In this document: piece after piece, positions 1 to 11,571 of the stretch
Layout of the letters: each line of letters opens with the position of its first letter
Position numbering within the stretch: position 1 is the stretch's first letter
From: Carnegiea gigantea
Lineage: Eukaryota > Streptophyta > Magnoliopsida > Caryophyllales > Cactaceae
Reading direction: 5' to 3'
Length of the DNA: 64,000 nucleotides
NCBI GenBank assembly: GCA_029747015.1
Contig: JAKOGI010000449.1
Location: forward strand, 527,638-591,637
Program-made: the position numbers and the translations under genes
Notes under the pieces: generated by a model
Database searches by the model: none
Seen by the model: only the letters and a program-made list of their open reading frames with translations
Told to the model about the DNA's origin: nothing

Positions 1-931
1 GTCCGAGTGTCTCGAGGAGGTAAGTCCATCACTTCTCTTCTATCCTTGGATGATTTCTTATACTGACTTTGTTAACTTCCTTCTTTTAGTATAGCCGGGA
101 GCAGTTAAGCATGATCGCTCGCTATCTGAATATGCAACTACGGTATTTGCAAACGTCTTTTGTCATCATCCTTAGACAAATGAGGTATTTCCCTTTTCCT
201 TTTCGCCTTGCTTGCTTTTCCCTTTTGTTTTAGTTTATGACACTTGTTTTTTGTTGTAAAAGGGGCCTGAGGATTATGATGGACACCACCTCGTAGGTTG
301 CAATCAAGTAGACATCCTTCTACATGGGCTCGGGATGTTCTGGAATCCTCTTATGTTGAAGAGACGAGTCCTCATCCAGATTCTTCATTGGACGTTGAAC
401 CCTTCACGTCTACAATCCTCGAATCCTCATGCTATTACCTCTTCCTTGGGGGAACCTTCAATTCCTTAAATCTTATACGATGACTGGTTATCTGGGACCA
501 TGCAAGTGAGCTTCCTCACCACTCTTGGGCTTTTAGGGGTAGTTCTCACCCCGTTGTAGGTATAAGCCTGTCTTCAGTTGACTCTGGCATTACGTAGCAT
601 TATGCTAACTACTTCTTTAGTGGAAGTAATACTAGGTTTCAGGGTGATGAATGGAGTTATCTTGTTAGAGTTATATATAATACTATTATGTTGATTTTGT
701 AATGCAATCTATTATAGATGCATTTGGACTTTTTTCATGCATAGTGCAATACCCCCCCAAAAAAAATGTAAGACTCAGCAAAATGCAAAAATACAAAATT
801 CAGCCCTCGGTTCCCCACAAAAGGACCAAAGGAACAAAAAAACAACCATAAGTGTAAAGAGCTTTTACTAGTCCAGAGGAACGAACCATCTCATTTTATT
901 AACCATAAAATTTTAATACACAAGAAGGGGT
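1..931 (+). other. Unassigned AT-rich sequence at window start
   Basis: I recognise no family here. Plus-strand stretches around 94-185 and 263-480 could be short exons, because they are bounded by GT/AG-like sites such as the GTAAGT near 21. None is long enough to identify. The segment lies beyond the N-terminal end of the antisense mobile-domain ORF of the Tat-like element, so it may be element 3' sequence or LTR. I could not match it to the sequence beyond the primer site at the other end of that element. Confidence 0.3.
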
Positions 932-1212
932 GAAGTGCAAAGAAAAAGGGGAAAAAATTTAGTGGGCCTCGAGGAACCTAGCTAGGTTCCTTATGGAGTC
1001 CTGTGGGTCCAAGTCAACTTAGAATTGGTCTGGCACAGTTGCAGAAAGGTTGTAGAAGCTTGGATTACCCAATGAAGTGCACAGAAAAAAAGGAAAAAAT
1101 TTAGTGGGCCCCGAGGAACCTAATTGGGTTCCTTATGGACTCCCATGGGTCCAAGTCAACTTAGAATTGGTCTGGCACAGTTGTCGAAAAGTTATAGAAG
1201 TTTGGATTACCT
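932..1212 (+). repeat. Two-copy tandem repeat, period about 142 bp
   Basis: A unit beginning GAAGTGCAMAGAAAAA starts at 932 and again at 1074. Both copies contain the same landmarks in order: TTTAGTGGGCC, GAGGAACCTA, GGTCCAAGTCAACTTAGAAT, TGGTCTGGCACAGTTG and a final TTGGATTACC. The copies differ by scattered substitutions and small indels. The repeat lies just outside the mobile-domain ORF and may belong to the 3' untranslated region or LTR of the Tat-like element. Confidence 0.8.
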
Positions 1213-1349
1213 AGGGAACCCATGTGGGTTCCCCAGTCCCACTTTGACTGGGCTCCATTTGCTATGCTATAAAATCTGCCTAAGTCTAATGTTTTGCACA
1301 TCAATTGTGCCAATGTTTCTGAGTAAAAAAAGAAAAAAAAACCATCATA

Positions 1350-2779
1350 TCTATTGAGAGGAACTTGTCATCCTGGTTATTTGCCCTTGATTCTAAAGAT
1401 AAGTATGAATTGAAAAGCCTTAAGTTGAATACCCTCCTTAGCTTGTGTTAGGTCAAAATCTCTTGGAACTTTCTTAGAGCTAATGTGACGTTTTGGGACC
1501 CATAACTTCATGTCTTTAGGTTCGGGACTCGTGAACTATGTCCTCTAGCAGATGATTTTAGTGTGATTTTTGGATTTCCTGTTTATTGTCCTCCCATTAT
1601 CCCTGCATCTTCAAAACCCCTGTCGTTGGCTCAATATTGTCACCCTTTAGGCTTAAGGTTGGATGATGTGCCTTCTGTTGTATTTGATGAGGAAGTAGAC
1701 TTTATGACGTTGATCGCTTATTTTAAGAAAGAATGCGACTATGCACTCGAAGGCTTATATAAGTGTTGTGTTACAACACTGTGCCTTTTAGGTGCCTTTT
1801 TATTCATTGGGGGTTCTAATGGTAAAGGGCCCATTACGCTTCTCATGGTAATCAATGACATTCGCCATAGGAACAATCTTGTTTCTCTTGTGCTTGCTGA
1901 AACCATCCTTTGTCTTGATCGTTTGTGCCACTATCTCGATTAATTTGTATCGGGAAGCCCTTTGTTGCTCTAGGTAACGACTGGCAGTCCAATGGATCAT
2001 TTTTTTAGTCGGACCCATTGTTGTAGGAGGTGGAGAACATGACCGCGCTTTTAGTGGGCTATAGCTTGGTTTCTAGGCTATTTTTTCTCTTTTTCTTCCT
2101 TTTTTTCTTCAGTTTTGGACCTGGAAATCCGAGCGAGTTTTCTAGGTCAGTACTATATTTTTTTACTTTTAGTTTTCTTCCAGATTTGGCTATTGGAGCA
2201 TCTGAGGTTGATTGCTCTTCCCCCAGATTATCAGAGAAGGAAGCTTTTCAAAGACGACCCAATTGTAGATTGGGTTACATTTTTGAGAAGTCTCCGCCCA
2301 TTCGCTGGTTGAATATTCATCGAGTTGTGACTCATGGAGATCACAATGCATATATATGCCTTATTGGTCTTACTGCAGGGACCTACTTCTTCCCTGGGCA
2401 TCTTTTAAGACAATGTGGGCTTAAGCAGATCATTTGAAAGTTAGACTACATCCCCTCAGAGACTTACACATATAACGCTATTCGCGGTCACTCTTAGATG
2501 GAGTATTGGCTTTACTGCCCACTCATCACCATGCCAGGTGCACCTCACTCTACTAATATTTCCAAATTTTACATAGAGTGGATGACTGCGTGATGCGGAG
2601 AAGAGGAAAGGTCTTCAGGAGAAGGAAGATATAAGATCTTCAAAAACCAACGAAAAGGGCGACTCGTCTTAAATTGGTAAGAAAAGGGTCCAGGATCCTT
2701 CCCTCCTAAAGATAATCCTCCGAGTGAAGAAGGAGAAGAAATTGAAGATAGATTAGCTTTGTCTCTTCAGATGAAATAA
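1350..2779 (+). pseudogene. DUF7745/plant-mobile-domain-like protein, antisense ORF of Tat-type element
   Basis: The first part, from about 1350, reads in one frame apart from two stops and contains SSWLFALDSKD, SWNFLRANVTFWDP and FRFGTRELCPLADDFSVIFG. This is the 'x-FW-P-T-x-F-FG-x-E-CP-x-x-EF' start of plant DUF7745/mobile-domain proteins. Further on, GDHNAYICLIGLTAGTYFFP followed by LRQCG matches the 'PLIGLRGGxxYxP-x-LxRQxG' block. The end has an acidic tail closing with DRLALSLQMK and TAA at 2777-2779. Frames shift between blocks, for example near 1940-2110 and 2440-2640, so it cannot encode an intact product. It lies beyond the 3' end of the integrase and runs opposite to pol. Tat-lineage Ty3 elements are known to carry such antisense ORFs. 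The molecular role of these domains is not established. The family call is fairly firm; the exact start is uncertain. Confidence 0.7.
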
Positions 2780-3372
2780 AGTTTTTACTTTCCCATACTT
2801 TTAATTATGTTTTTAGTGCACCTTAAAGTTATATGCTTTGCAACTATTAGGAAGAAATAAAAGTATTATATTCAGATTATTTACCGCTTTTATTTCTCTC
2901 TTTCTAATCTTCCTGCTTCCTTTTTTTAATTCAACCCATAGCCCCAAATCCTCACAGAACCTAACCAAGTTTCTATTAATGTGGGTCCGACTTGAGTTTT
3001 TGCTTACTGCTGGGCCTACATTGGGATGCATACGATATGCTATTTTATATTTTTTTTGTTTTCCACTTTTTTATTTAAAAGCCAAAAAAATAGGAAGAGG
3101 TGTAGTAATTAATTGGGATAGACCGATTGGCTTCCCACATATCTGTATTATGGAGTCAAGTCATCGTAGTTCATATTGTTTTTGCTTAGAATGGGCCTTT
3201 TAAGCCAATTATGGGATAAGAGTTAGCAACCTTTTAGGTAACTTGTTGTAGGCTTTCTTGCGAGCTGCTTAGGCATAATACTTTTTTAATTGATCGATGT
3301 TTGTATACTAGTCATATTCTTCTCCATCCAGATTTGCTAATTTTACTACTTCTCATTGTAGAATGGTTTTGA
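2780..3372. other. Spacer between integrase and antisense ORF
   Basis: AT-rich sequence between the two convergent coding regions of the Tat-like element. No domain is recognisable on either strand. The open stretches here are short and show no family motif. Confidence 0.5.
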
Positions 3373-4330
3373 TTATGATTGGCCTATCCAATTAGGCCAA
3401 AACTTTCCTCTAGGATCCTGGATTGGAACCCTGATTTCTTTTAGCATCATGTCTCCTTCTTGAAGGTCCCTAGGCCTCATTTTTTTTATTAAAGGCTCTC
3501 GAGATACGGGCTTGGTAAAATTGAACATTGTGTAAGGCCTGTAGTCTCCATTCATCCATCATTACTAACTCCTCATACCGAACTCTTATCCATTTCGATT
3601 TTGGAATCTTACTTTTTGCTATTACCCTTAGTGAGGACATGATTATTTCAATTGGGAATACTGCTTCTATTTTGTACACTAGAGAATAAGGGGTTGCTCT
3701 GATTGAAGACCGAATCAATGTTAGATACCCCCATAGCGTAGATGGTAGCTTGTCTAGTTAGCCATTATAGTTTTGAGCCATTTTCTCAATTATTCTTCGT
3801 ATGTTCTTATTGGCTGCTTCAACAATGCCATTTGCGTGTGGTCATATAATGCAAAATTGTGACGCTGGATTTTATACTTTTCTAATAACTGGCCGCCTCT
3901 TCCTTAAGGTGACTACCTTGATCACTTATTAATTCATGGGGTACCCCATATTGACACATAATGTTGTGAATGATGAATTTCACCACGTGTGCTAAGGTAA
4001 TCTTGGCATCAGAAACTGATTCCACCCATTTTGTGAAGTAGTCAATTGGTACAAGCACATATTCATGCCTTCCATTTCCATTAGAGGTTATCCTTCTAAT
4101 GATGTCAATTCCGCACACTGAAAGGGCCATGAAGAAGTTGATGTTGAAAGGAAAGAAGGTGACTGATGTTTTAAGTTTGCTTATACTTGACATTTGTGAC
4201 ATCTTTTTACATATGCATAATAATTAGCCTCCATAGCAAACCAGTATCCGATCTGTTGAACCTTCTTTACTAACATACAACTGTTCAAGTGCAGTTCGCA
4301 TTCCCCACCCTAGACTTCTTTCATTATCTC
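3373..4330 (-). pseudogene. Ty3 integrase remnant (Tat-like element)
   Basis: The core is near 3882-4150: GIDIIRRI, then VPIDYFTKWVES, then CQYGVPHELISDQGSHLKEE. These correspond to the first catalytic Asp block (GIDxIGP), the DYFTKWVEA block and the second Asp (TDNGxxF) of plant Ty3 integrases. The C-terminal part at 3373-3718 has TPYSLVYKIEAVFPIEI, then RVRYEELVMMDEWR, and RDLQEGDMMLKE with DPRGKFWPNWIG. This is the usual post-catalytic GPF/Y-type end of this clade. The core and C-terminal parts are in different frames, and a gap at about 3720-3880 removes the catalytic Glu region from a continuous frame. Integrase would insert element cDNA into the host genome; this copy cannot be made intact. 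Confidence 0.88.
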
Positions 4331-4559
4331 ATGTGCCTCCTCTAAGTGACACAAAGTAAATTAATACCGATGTCAGTGTTTTTATACAACTTGCCTTTAT
4401 CCTCAAAGTATGGTGAAGCCAACATTCGCAATGCTCGTTGGGCTTTTGGGAAGGATTGAAGCAGGTATTTGTTTTTTTTTTTGTACTGGTAGATGTCCTA
4501 ACACCAAGCATTAAGGTCAACTTGACATGCTTTTGTTATATAATACTGTTCCTGTTTAT

Positions 4560-5060
4560 CCCTCCTTTCTACTACTAGTGGCATGGAATGGATGCCGCTT
4601 AGAATATTGATCACTGAGGCTGACTTGTCCAAGGCATCAACAAATGGATCTCCTTATGGAGCAAGCAGGTATATGCAATGTGGGTGAAGGTCTTCACGAG
4701 TTCAATTAAATGGGCTTCGTATGGTGCTAAGGAATCACTCCTTACCTTTCACCTTTATGATATTTGGTTAATCATGAGGTTTGAACCACCTTATACTCTT
4801 ATGTCCTTTACCACTATTTTAATAACAGCTTGCAACCCAATGATGTAAGCTTCATACTCAATGACATTATTGGTAATATTAAAGCCGAGTTTGGTGGAGA
4901 TCGGGTTGTGTGCCCCTTCAGGGGATACGAGGAGAATGCCCGCTCCAAATCTCTTTTGGTTTGAGGCCTCGTCAAAGGAAATTGTCTATGTGCCCTCATC
5001 CACTTGGAGAAACCCTTCATTAGGAAAATCGGAGGCCTCTTCTTCTTGGCCCTCTGTTAG
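4560..5060 (-). pseudogene. RNase H remnant (Tat-like element)
   Basis: Read on the minus strand at about 4812-4960, the sequence gives GAGILLVSPEGAH and then EYEAYIIGLQAVIK. This is the conserved 'GAGVxLxSPEG...NNxAEYEAxIxGLxxA' block of plant Ty3 RNase H, including the catalytic Glu context. It lies between RT and integrase, as expected for pol. Frameshifts separate it from RT. Confidence 0.8.
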
Positions 5061-5559
5061 CAGATATGTTAAGAAGTTGGTTATAACTCTTCCTTTGATT
5101 GATTTCTATGGAAGGTGCTGGAGGTTGAATTCTGATAACATAACAGTCTACCTATCCACTTTTCCATTGATCACTAGTTGCTATAATAAGTATTTTATAG
5201 GGTTCATGGGTGCTACCACATGTATTGTATGGTTAAAATATATTGTCTAAGCTTCTCGGACGCCTGTACTAAGACAAGGGTAGTTTCTTCTAAGGGAGAA
5301 TACTGATTATCATATTGAAGGAATTTCTTACTCAAATAGTAGACTGTTCTTTCTTTCCTCTCAATCTTCTATGCTGACATGACACCCATTACTGTTGCAG
5401 TGCTAAGATATATAGGATGAGAGGAATGGCTATTTACGAAGGAACTAACACTAGCATATAAGAGAGGTATTCCTCGACTTATCGAATGCTTTGTGGCATG
5501 CTTCATCCCATAGTGGCTTGATGCCTTTCTTCATTTCTTAAAAATAAGCTCACACCCCA

Positions 5560-6260
5560 TGGTTCATCTAGATATGAAGTGGCTAATGTATTATAGGTGC
5601 CCTAAAAATCCTCATATTTCCTTTTTTATCTTAGGAAGTGGCATTTCCTGGGTAGCTTTGATTTTCGACAGCTCAGCCTTGATTCTTCTTATGCTAACTA
5701 CATACCCTAGCAGCTTGCCGGAGATGACCCCAAATGCACATTTATGTGGGTTCAGATGCATATTATAGTTCCTTAATCTCATGAAGAACTTTTGTAGAGT
5801 CAGGACAAGGCCTGCTCTTTCCTTTGATTTTATAATCATGTCATCTACATATACAATGGCTTCCTTATGCATCATGTCATGTAATAGGGTAGTGGCATTC
5901 CTCTGATATGTTGCCCCGACATTTTTAAACCTGAATATCATCATAATGTACCAGTAGGTTCCCGAGGGGGTGATGAAGATAGTCTTTTCCATGTTTTTCT
6001 CGACCATTTTGATTTGATTGTATCTAACATACCCATCCATAGCTGACAGGAGAACATATCCAGCAGTGTTGTCAACCAAAACATCTATACGTAGCAAAGG
6101 AAAATCATCTTTTAGACATGACTTGTTAAGATATCTAAATTCTACGCATATTCGTACCATTCCATCTTTCTTAGGAACTGAGACTATGTTAGCTACCCAT
6201 TAAGGGCACTGCACAACCTTAATGAAGCTAACATCTAACTATTGTTGGACCTCTTCCTTT
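5560..6260 (-). pseudogene. Reverse transcriptase remnant (Tat-like element)
   Basis: An open stretch of about 180 codons (5612-6160) begins near MVRICVEFRYLNKSC, the 'WRMCVDYRxLNKAC' fingers block. It continues with DDFPLLRIDVLVD, LSAMDGYVRYNQIKM (first catalytic Asp) and the active-site box YVDDMIIKS at 5835-5852. It ends in LNPHKCAFGVISGKLLGYVV, the 'LNPxKCxFGVxxGKxLGxxV' block. The catalytic Asp residues are present. A stop upstream and frameshifts on both sides disconnect it from protease and RNase H. This is the best preserved domain of the element. Confidence 0.92.
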
Positions 6261-7324
6261 CTCTTTGGAGCCCATTCTAGCTTCATTATATGAAGCTTCT
6301 ACTTTACTGGTTTGGCATCTAGATAGAGAGGAATCTTATATTCAGCAATATCCCAATCTATGCCTAACATGTCTTCATAAGACCAAGTGAACACATCTAT
6401 GAATTCTCTTAGGAGTGAAATGAATTCTTTTTATTCTTCAGAAGTGAAGGATTATCCTATTTTAATTTTTGAAGAGTCTTTAGTTTCCCCCAAGTTAATT
6501 ATTATATAGTATCCTTTATTACAAAAGTTTGGCTTGCAGGATCTTCCACTACTTAAATTAGTTTGTTTGGGATTGTTTCTTTATTTTCATCATTATTGGA
6601 GGCAAAGCATTTGGAAGGAGAGGAATGGGATGAGTCATAAGCATAAGAGTTCATCTTATTAAAATCTGAAATGAACTAGAATGGGTAAAAATAGTAGACC
6701 GACTCTTAGACTCTATCCTAACTCCCATTCTAGAATCTCCTAAAGCTATAGTGAAGATTTTCCCTTCCTCCTCAACCTTCCAGGTCACTTGTGTATAGCT
6801 CTTTGTGCTGGATTTAGTGATGAATTTAGTAGGGTCGAAACCTAGGTTAGCCATAGAGCCATAAGACAACAGTAGGGCTTTTGCTCTTCCTATATTCTTA
6901 CTTGAGCAACATACTGAACTTGTTGTCACCAGCTTGATTGATCCAATCTTGTGTGGATTGATCTTTGATTTTTAAGGTAAGTGCCTCCTCCCCCAGCAAT
7001 AGACAATCGCTAAATACTTCTAACCCTGGCACCCATATTTTGTTTCCTTTTATGTAGTGGGATTCAGGGAAACCATAAAACCGGAAATTATTTTCTTGGT
7101 GGCGGAATTGTCTATTAAGAGTGCGCGGATATGGCTTTATAATGTAGTCCCTCCAATATCCTTTCTTGCTTGCTGCTTTTCGCGCTTACTCTTTCCGCTG
7201 GGCCTCAACTACTTCTTTGGGAGTAGGTTAGTACCTACCCCAAATTTATAATTTTCTTATTGGTCATGGGAAAAGAGGTCCAGCTTTGTGCTCTTCAGCC
7301 CATTGCTAATCCTGGAAAATATTT
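6261..7324 (-). pseudogene. Protease-RT connecting region of Tat-like pol
   Basis: This is polyprotein sequence between protease and RT. An open stretch at 6651-6929 contains MANLGFDPTKFITKSSTKSY, which resembles the linker found between protease and RT in Tat elements. The rest (6261-6650 and 6930-7324) is broken in all minus-strand frames. The plus-strand frame at 7057-7251 has no recognisable motif and is treated as a shadow. Confidence 0.5.
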
Positions 7325-8030
7325 TCATCTTTTAAGGATGATGCTCACATTTAGGTTTGAGTAAGGATCGAAGTCAAAGGGAGCTTCATCCTTTTCAAGG
7401 GCTGCTATCAATTTAAAATTATAGAGTTCTTCGTCAATTTGGCTATGCTCTCTTCTTAATACTAGGTCTTTGTTGGTATTAGTGGCATACAGACTATCAC
7501 CTTCGATCGTTACCACTTCTCCATTTATCAACATTTTTATCTTCTAGTGCAACATAGAGGGAACCACTTGATGTTCATGGAGCCTTCGGCTTCTTGAGAG
7601 TATATTAAAAGTAGTTGTACTATCCAACACCTGAAATTCTATATTCTTTTCAATGGGGCCCAGATTGATAGGAAGGAGGATAGTCCCAAGAACCAATCTC
7701 TTCGAGTTACCATATGCTCGAAGATGCGTCAAAGAGGCTGAAAGCTGGCTTTCCATAATTTCCAATCTCCTTGCAGTCCCTTAGGGCCAAACATTCAAAG
7801 CTGACGTATATCCACCAGAGAGAGGGTACATGCTTGTAGAGGCAAGTCACAGTTAAATATAATGCATTGTTGTGCGCCGTGCTTCCTGGTGGAAGATCTT
7901 CGCTGTTAAAGGTTATAGTGCCTTTTCTATTGGTGATTGAGGCTATCATTTCCTCGGTTGTCATGTCAGATGACAGCTCTATCTTATTTAGCTCTTCAAT
8001 TGAGAGCTTCTTCTGCTTTTGTGAAGCCAC
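7325..8030 (-). pseudogene. Retropepsin-like protease remnant (Tat-like element)
   Basis: The N-terminal block at 7707-8030 contains ITFNSEDLPPGSTAHNNALYL, the 'ITFTxEDLPxxGxxHNxALxI' lead-in of Tat proteases. The 'LVDxGSSLNIxP' active-site segment that should follow is damaged: the frame reads WWIYVSFECLALRDC, so the Asp-x-Gly triad is not visible. The next block at 7544-7765 has LRAYGNSKRLVLGTILLPIN, FQVLDSTTTFNILSRSRRLH and VVPSMLH, matching 'VxxFDGxxRxxxGxIxLPI...FxVxDxxxxYNxLLGRPWxH...VPSxLH'. The two parts are in different frames. Confidence 0.85.
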
Positions 8031-8199
8031 TATAAGCTATCAGATGGTTGCATCATCTTTAGGTTTCTTCAACTATTTTAACACAGGGTCGTCTTCTCTA
8101 ATTTCTACACCCTATGCGTTTTCTATAGCCTGCTGTGGGCTATGTTTGGCTTGATATCGCCAAGTTTTTATGAGGTGTTGGACCTTATCGTCGTCTTCT

Positions 8200-9700
8200 T
8201 TCATTAGAGAATCCTCTTTCCTATCTTCTCCTATAAGTCTTCATCGCTTTCTAAATCAAGCCAAAGTCCTTCTTAAGCTTCATACACATCTTTCTCATTG
8301 CTTTCCTATAAGCCACAAACTTTCGACTATTGTATAGGGAGGCAGACTTTAGGTTTTGGTTCACTGATGTTCGTATGTAACTTGAAGGTCCCAGTTATCA
8401 TTAGGATTATTGCTGATATTAAAAATGCTATCATGGGCTCCAAATGAATTTTTGTTAGTGTTAGGCTTCCCAGCAGCCTTGGGCAAAGGTACTTGCCCTG
8501 ATTTGAACATTTATTCTAGCATATTCTTGAAGATCTAACCATTCTCAGTGTCATGACCCAAGCCCTACGATACTTGAAGTATTTGGTGGGATCAAAGTTC
8601 TTTCCCTGCCTAGTTGCTTTAGTCTCTGGTCTAATTTCTGGGAGATCACTCTTCCCCTTAGCTAGCAGTCGTTCTAAGGCCTGGGCGTAAGTAGTCTACC
8701 TGTGTAATAATTTATCATATGCACTTCTTTGTTAGATGAACTGCCAGTTTTCTTTTCTTTATTTTGGTAGTTATTTTTCTAGATAGTTTTAGTAGGTGTT
8801 TCCTTAGCTAACTTATCTTCTACTAACATCCCTACATTCCTCAATGTGGAGAAATTCTCAAAGGGAGTAAACCGCAGGTGTTGCCCATATGTGGGCTATA
8901 AGTTCTTAATGAATAATCTTATATGGTCGGGTTCTGAGGGTCGGTCCATTGTGCGAGCGGCCTTTACCCTGCATCTAGCAAGATATTCGAAGAAGCCTTC
9001 TTTTTCCTACTACTTAATGAGCTCTAAGTCGCTAAGGGTCATTGAGAGGTTAGTAATATATGAATACTATGGCAATTACTCTCTACATACATCCTCCCAA
9101 TTTGTAACCTTTTGTGGATCCATAGCATTATACCACCTCATGATATCTTTATAAAAAGCCCAGGGGAATGTGAGGTGTTAGATGTCTTTATCAATCCATT
9201 TCAAGGTCATGGCACTAACAAAGTTCATCAGATGATGATTAAGGTTTTCAATTTCATGGAATTTTATACCTACCACAGTAAAATTAGGAGGAAATTTCTT
9301 TTTCAGGATGGTGGTGAATCCTATATAATAATTGAAGCAATTATTAAACATATAGGATTCTTTCAGTAATTGTTCTATACGAGCCACCCGTGAGTCCCTG
9401 GGAGGAGCGCTTTTTTCTTCCTTCTCTCTTTTTTTCACAGCTTTTAGGTTTTCCCTTTTATCTTCCCATTCTTCCTCATCACCAGCTTCTTTGCCATGAG
9501 GTTCTTTATTATGGTCCTAGATTGCAGCGGCGATTGCCTCTATCCTCATCTCACTTTCATCCATCCTAGCCTACATTTTCTAGCATCTTCAAGATTTGAG
9601 CTATCTCATTACTGTTACCAGGCATTGGAATTCTTCTTGTGTTGGACTTGGACTTGGACTTTGTCCTTAACCTAGTAGATGTAGTTTCCCTTAATTGTTC
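8200..9700 (-). pseudogene. Gag remnant (Tat-like element)
   Basis: The open stretch at 9178-9438 contains FPPNFTVVGIKFHEIENLNH, comparable to 'LPxxFKxPxFxxFDGxxDP' at the start of Ty3 gag. At about 8530-8660 the minus strand gives FDPTKYFKYRR, then (in another frame) GHDTENG and FKNMLE. This is a degenerate copy of the Tat 'YCxFHxxxGHDTxxCxxLKxxIExLI' zinc-knuckle block. An intron-free but heavily frameshifted gag is inferred. Plus-strand open frames at 7867-8154, 8846-9154 and 9112-9369 are antisense shadows. Confidence 0.7.
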
Positions 9701-10751
9701 TTATGACAGAAGTCTCCCGGTCTATGGATTTCACTTGTACACTTTCTTTTAGTTGACAACATAAGGGGCTCAGGATTAGCTCGTATGGATGCTTTTTATT
9801 AATGACCCGACATGAATCATGTTGACTTATAAACCCAACTATAAGACTGAGAGCCTGTAATAAAGCTCCATGCCATGGATGGAGACCCTAAAGGGATATT
9901 GACGTCCCATGGCTTCCTAATTGGATCTCGATCGAGTTCTAACTAGGCCCATAATTCACCGTTTTTTATTCTAACTCTTTATTAGAATTTTATGCGTATG
10001 ACCTAACAGACTCTGCTACTGGACTTTGATGGATCCCGATCAGGCTCTGGGCTTGACATAGATTCAATTCTACTCCTAGACATAGACTACCTATTAATCT
10101 CTTTTTCTTCTTCTTTTTTTTAAATCCTAGCCGGGATTCCCCTTTTTCTTTGGCCAAAATTGGTACTTCTAAACTGGAGTTAGAAACTTTTAGATTCTGG
10201 ATCAAGAGTCTTATTATGACTTAATTAGCCGAGAAATTGTTTTGGTTCCTAATCCGGTTCCTAGACTTAGTTTTCCCTAATCAGGGCTCTTTTAAGAATC
10301 ATAGTATCAATTTATAGTCCTTTGGGTTGAAGAAGCTAGGTCATACAAGGACATGTTGCATTCCAAATCATACACATGAGTTCCAACCTAAACAAAAGTT
10401 CTATATTACAGAGATTTCGAGTTAGGTTTAGATTAGCACTCTCATGACCCAACACTTCGCATGCCATCCATGGGGCGTATGGCAGGGCTATAATGTTTCA
10501 GTTGTTTTCTAGAGTTGTAGGGACCAACAAAGTATGTCGTGAGTCGGCGAGGCAATTGCCTGCCCAGTTGGAAGTATAAATGGATTCATCAAATGACTAG
10601 CCACTTTCCTAAGAAGGAGAATTACAGTTCGACATACAGACGCTGTTGATCCTTGATAGGCAGTATCTTATAATGCAAGTATGTACAATGCAAGTGCAAT
10701 CAAGATAATTTCTTACACGGAAGTTCAAATCTTGCCCTCTTTAAAAAATGC
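9701..10751 (-). other. 5' leader of Tat-like element
   Basis: About 1 kb separates the primer site from the first gag-like sequence. It has no recognisable coding domain. A long leader is normal for Tat elements. The minus-strand frame at 9990-10205 has a lysine run from a poly-A tract and no motif. Confidence 0.45.
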
Positions 10752-10768
10752 ACCCAGTGGAGTCTCCA
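10752..10768 (-). promoter_or_regulatory. Primer binding site, tRNA-Arg type
   Basis: On the minus strand the sequence is TGGAGACTCCACTGGGT. It matches the complement of the 3' end of plant tRNA-Arg(ACG), TGGCGACTCCACTGGGG, at 15 of 17 positions. This site would prime minus-strand cDNA synthesis. Its position fixes the element's orientation and puts the inner edge of the 5' LTR at about 10,770, where the plus strand reads TG. Confidence 0.75.
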
Positions 10769-10769
10769 T

Positions 10770-11571
10770 TGTAATGATCTATTTCCCCATAGATGCGATC
10801 TCCCATGAATGATCGGGCTTTTGTACTAGATATTTTATATTTTTTTTAGAAAATAAATTTATTTCCTTTTATTTTTATTTTTTCATTACATAGTAGCTAG
10901 AATTGGGCTTTCGGGGTCACAAGGGATTAGGCCTTGGGCTTGATGAAGGAACATGGCCATGTTTCCTAGGCAGGGCCAGGTCCAGTTCTCATAATTTAGG
11001 CCCAACCAGTTCCTTCATCTTGAGTTGTAATCCAGGTGCAGGTCTAATCCAGGAACTCAAGCAAGTTCCTAGGCCAGATCTGATCATGGATTCCAGTCCA
11101 GGCAGATCTTACTACTGTAATCTGAATTTGTTTCCCCAATTCACCAATTTAGATACCAGATGCAATAATCAAGGAAATGAACCATTAATCATTTAGCTAA
11201 TAAAGTGGCCAGTGAGTTTTAGGAAAACTTACAAATCTACCACCTTTTGAAGCAGACCGTACTGATAGGGACACCGAAGAGACACATCGAAGCTGCTTTG
11301 AGAAGGGTTTTAGAAAGGCCCTCGAACAATCCCTAGCGTGGGACCATCCTGACTTCTTGTTGTGGAACTAAAGTCCTAGATTTGGAGTGAATCATATGGT
11401 GATGTGATGGGATACATCTTATCACCGCCCATTATCACCGACGACCTCTAATAATCAACATAGGAAATTAAGACTTAATTATACTAACATATACTCATGC
11501 AACAAATTAGAATTATTCATGTAATCAAAACACTATATCATTAAAAAGTAAGAAAAAAAAGGAAAATGTTC
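10770..11571. other. Probable 5' LTR sequence of Tat-like element, interrupted by next element
   Basis: This sequence directly abuts the primer site and so should be LTR. It has no coding domain; the plus-strand frame at 10,903-11,196 shows no motif. It stops at 11,572-11,576, where the next Ty3 element is inserted. Before that insertion it was continuous with 21,542 onward. I could not match it to sequence near the window start, so the LTR label is inferred from position only. Confidence 0.4.

Larger units (their letters stand above)
1350..10768 (-). mobile_element. Decayed Ty3/gypsy retrotransposon, Tat lineage, with antisense ORF
   Basis: Minus-strand order from the primer site at 10.77 kb downward is leader, gag, protease, RT, RNase H, integrase, then a 600-bp spacer and an ORF on the opposite strand. 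That order, the tRNA-Arg-type primer site and the antisense mobile-domain ORF together fit the plant Tat lineage (Tat/Ogre/Retand group). Every domain carries stops or frameshifts. I could not find a matched LTR pair by eye. One LTR should begin at 10,770 (TG directly after the primer site), and the other should lie below about 1.35 kb or outside the window. The listed bounds are therefore those of the recognised internal region. Confidence 0.8.

Noticed and set aside
698..722. TTGTAATG...ATAGATGC near 698, resembling the first bases after the Tat primer site at 10,769
   Set aside because: Considered as the matching LTR edge, but similarity does not extend beyond about 25 bp, so no LTR is claimed.
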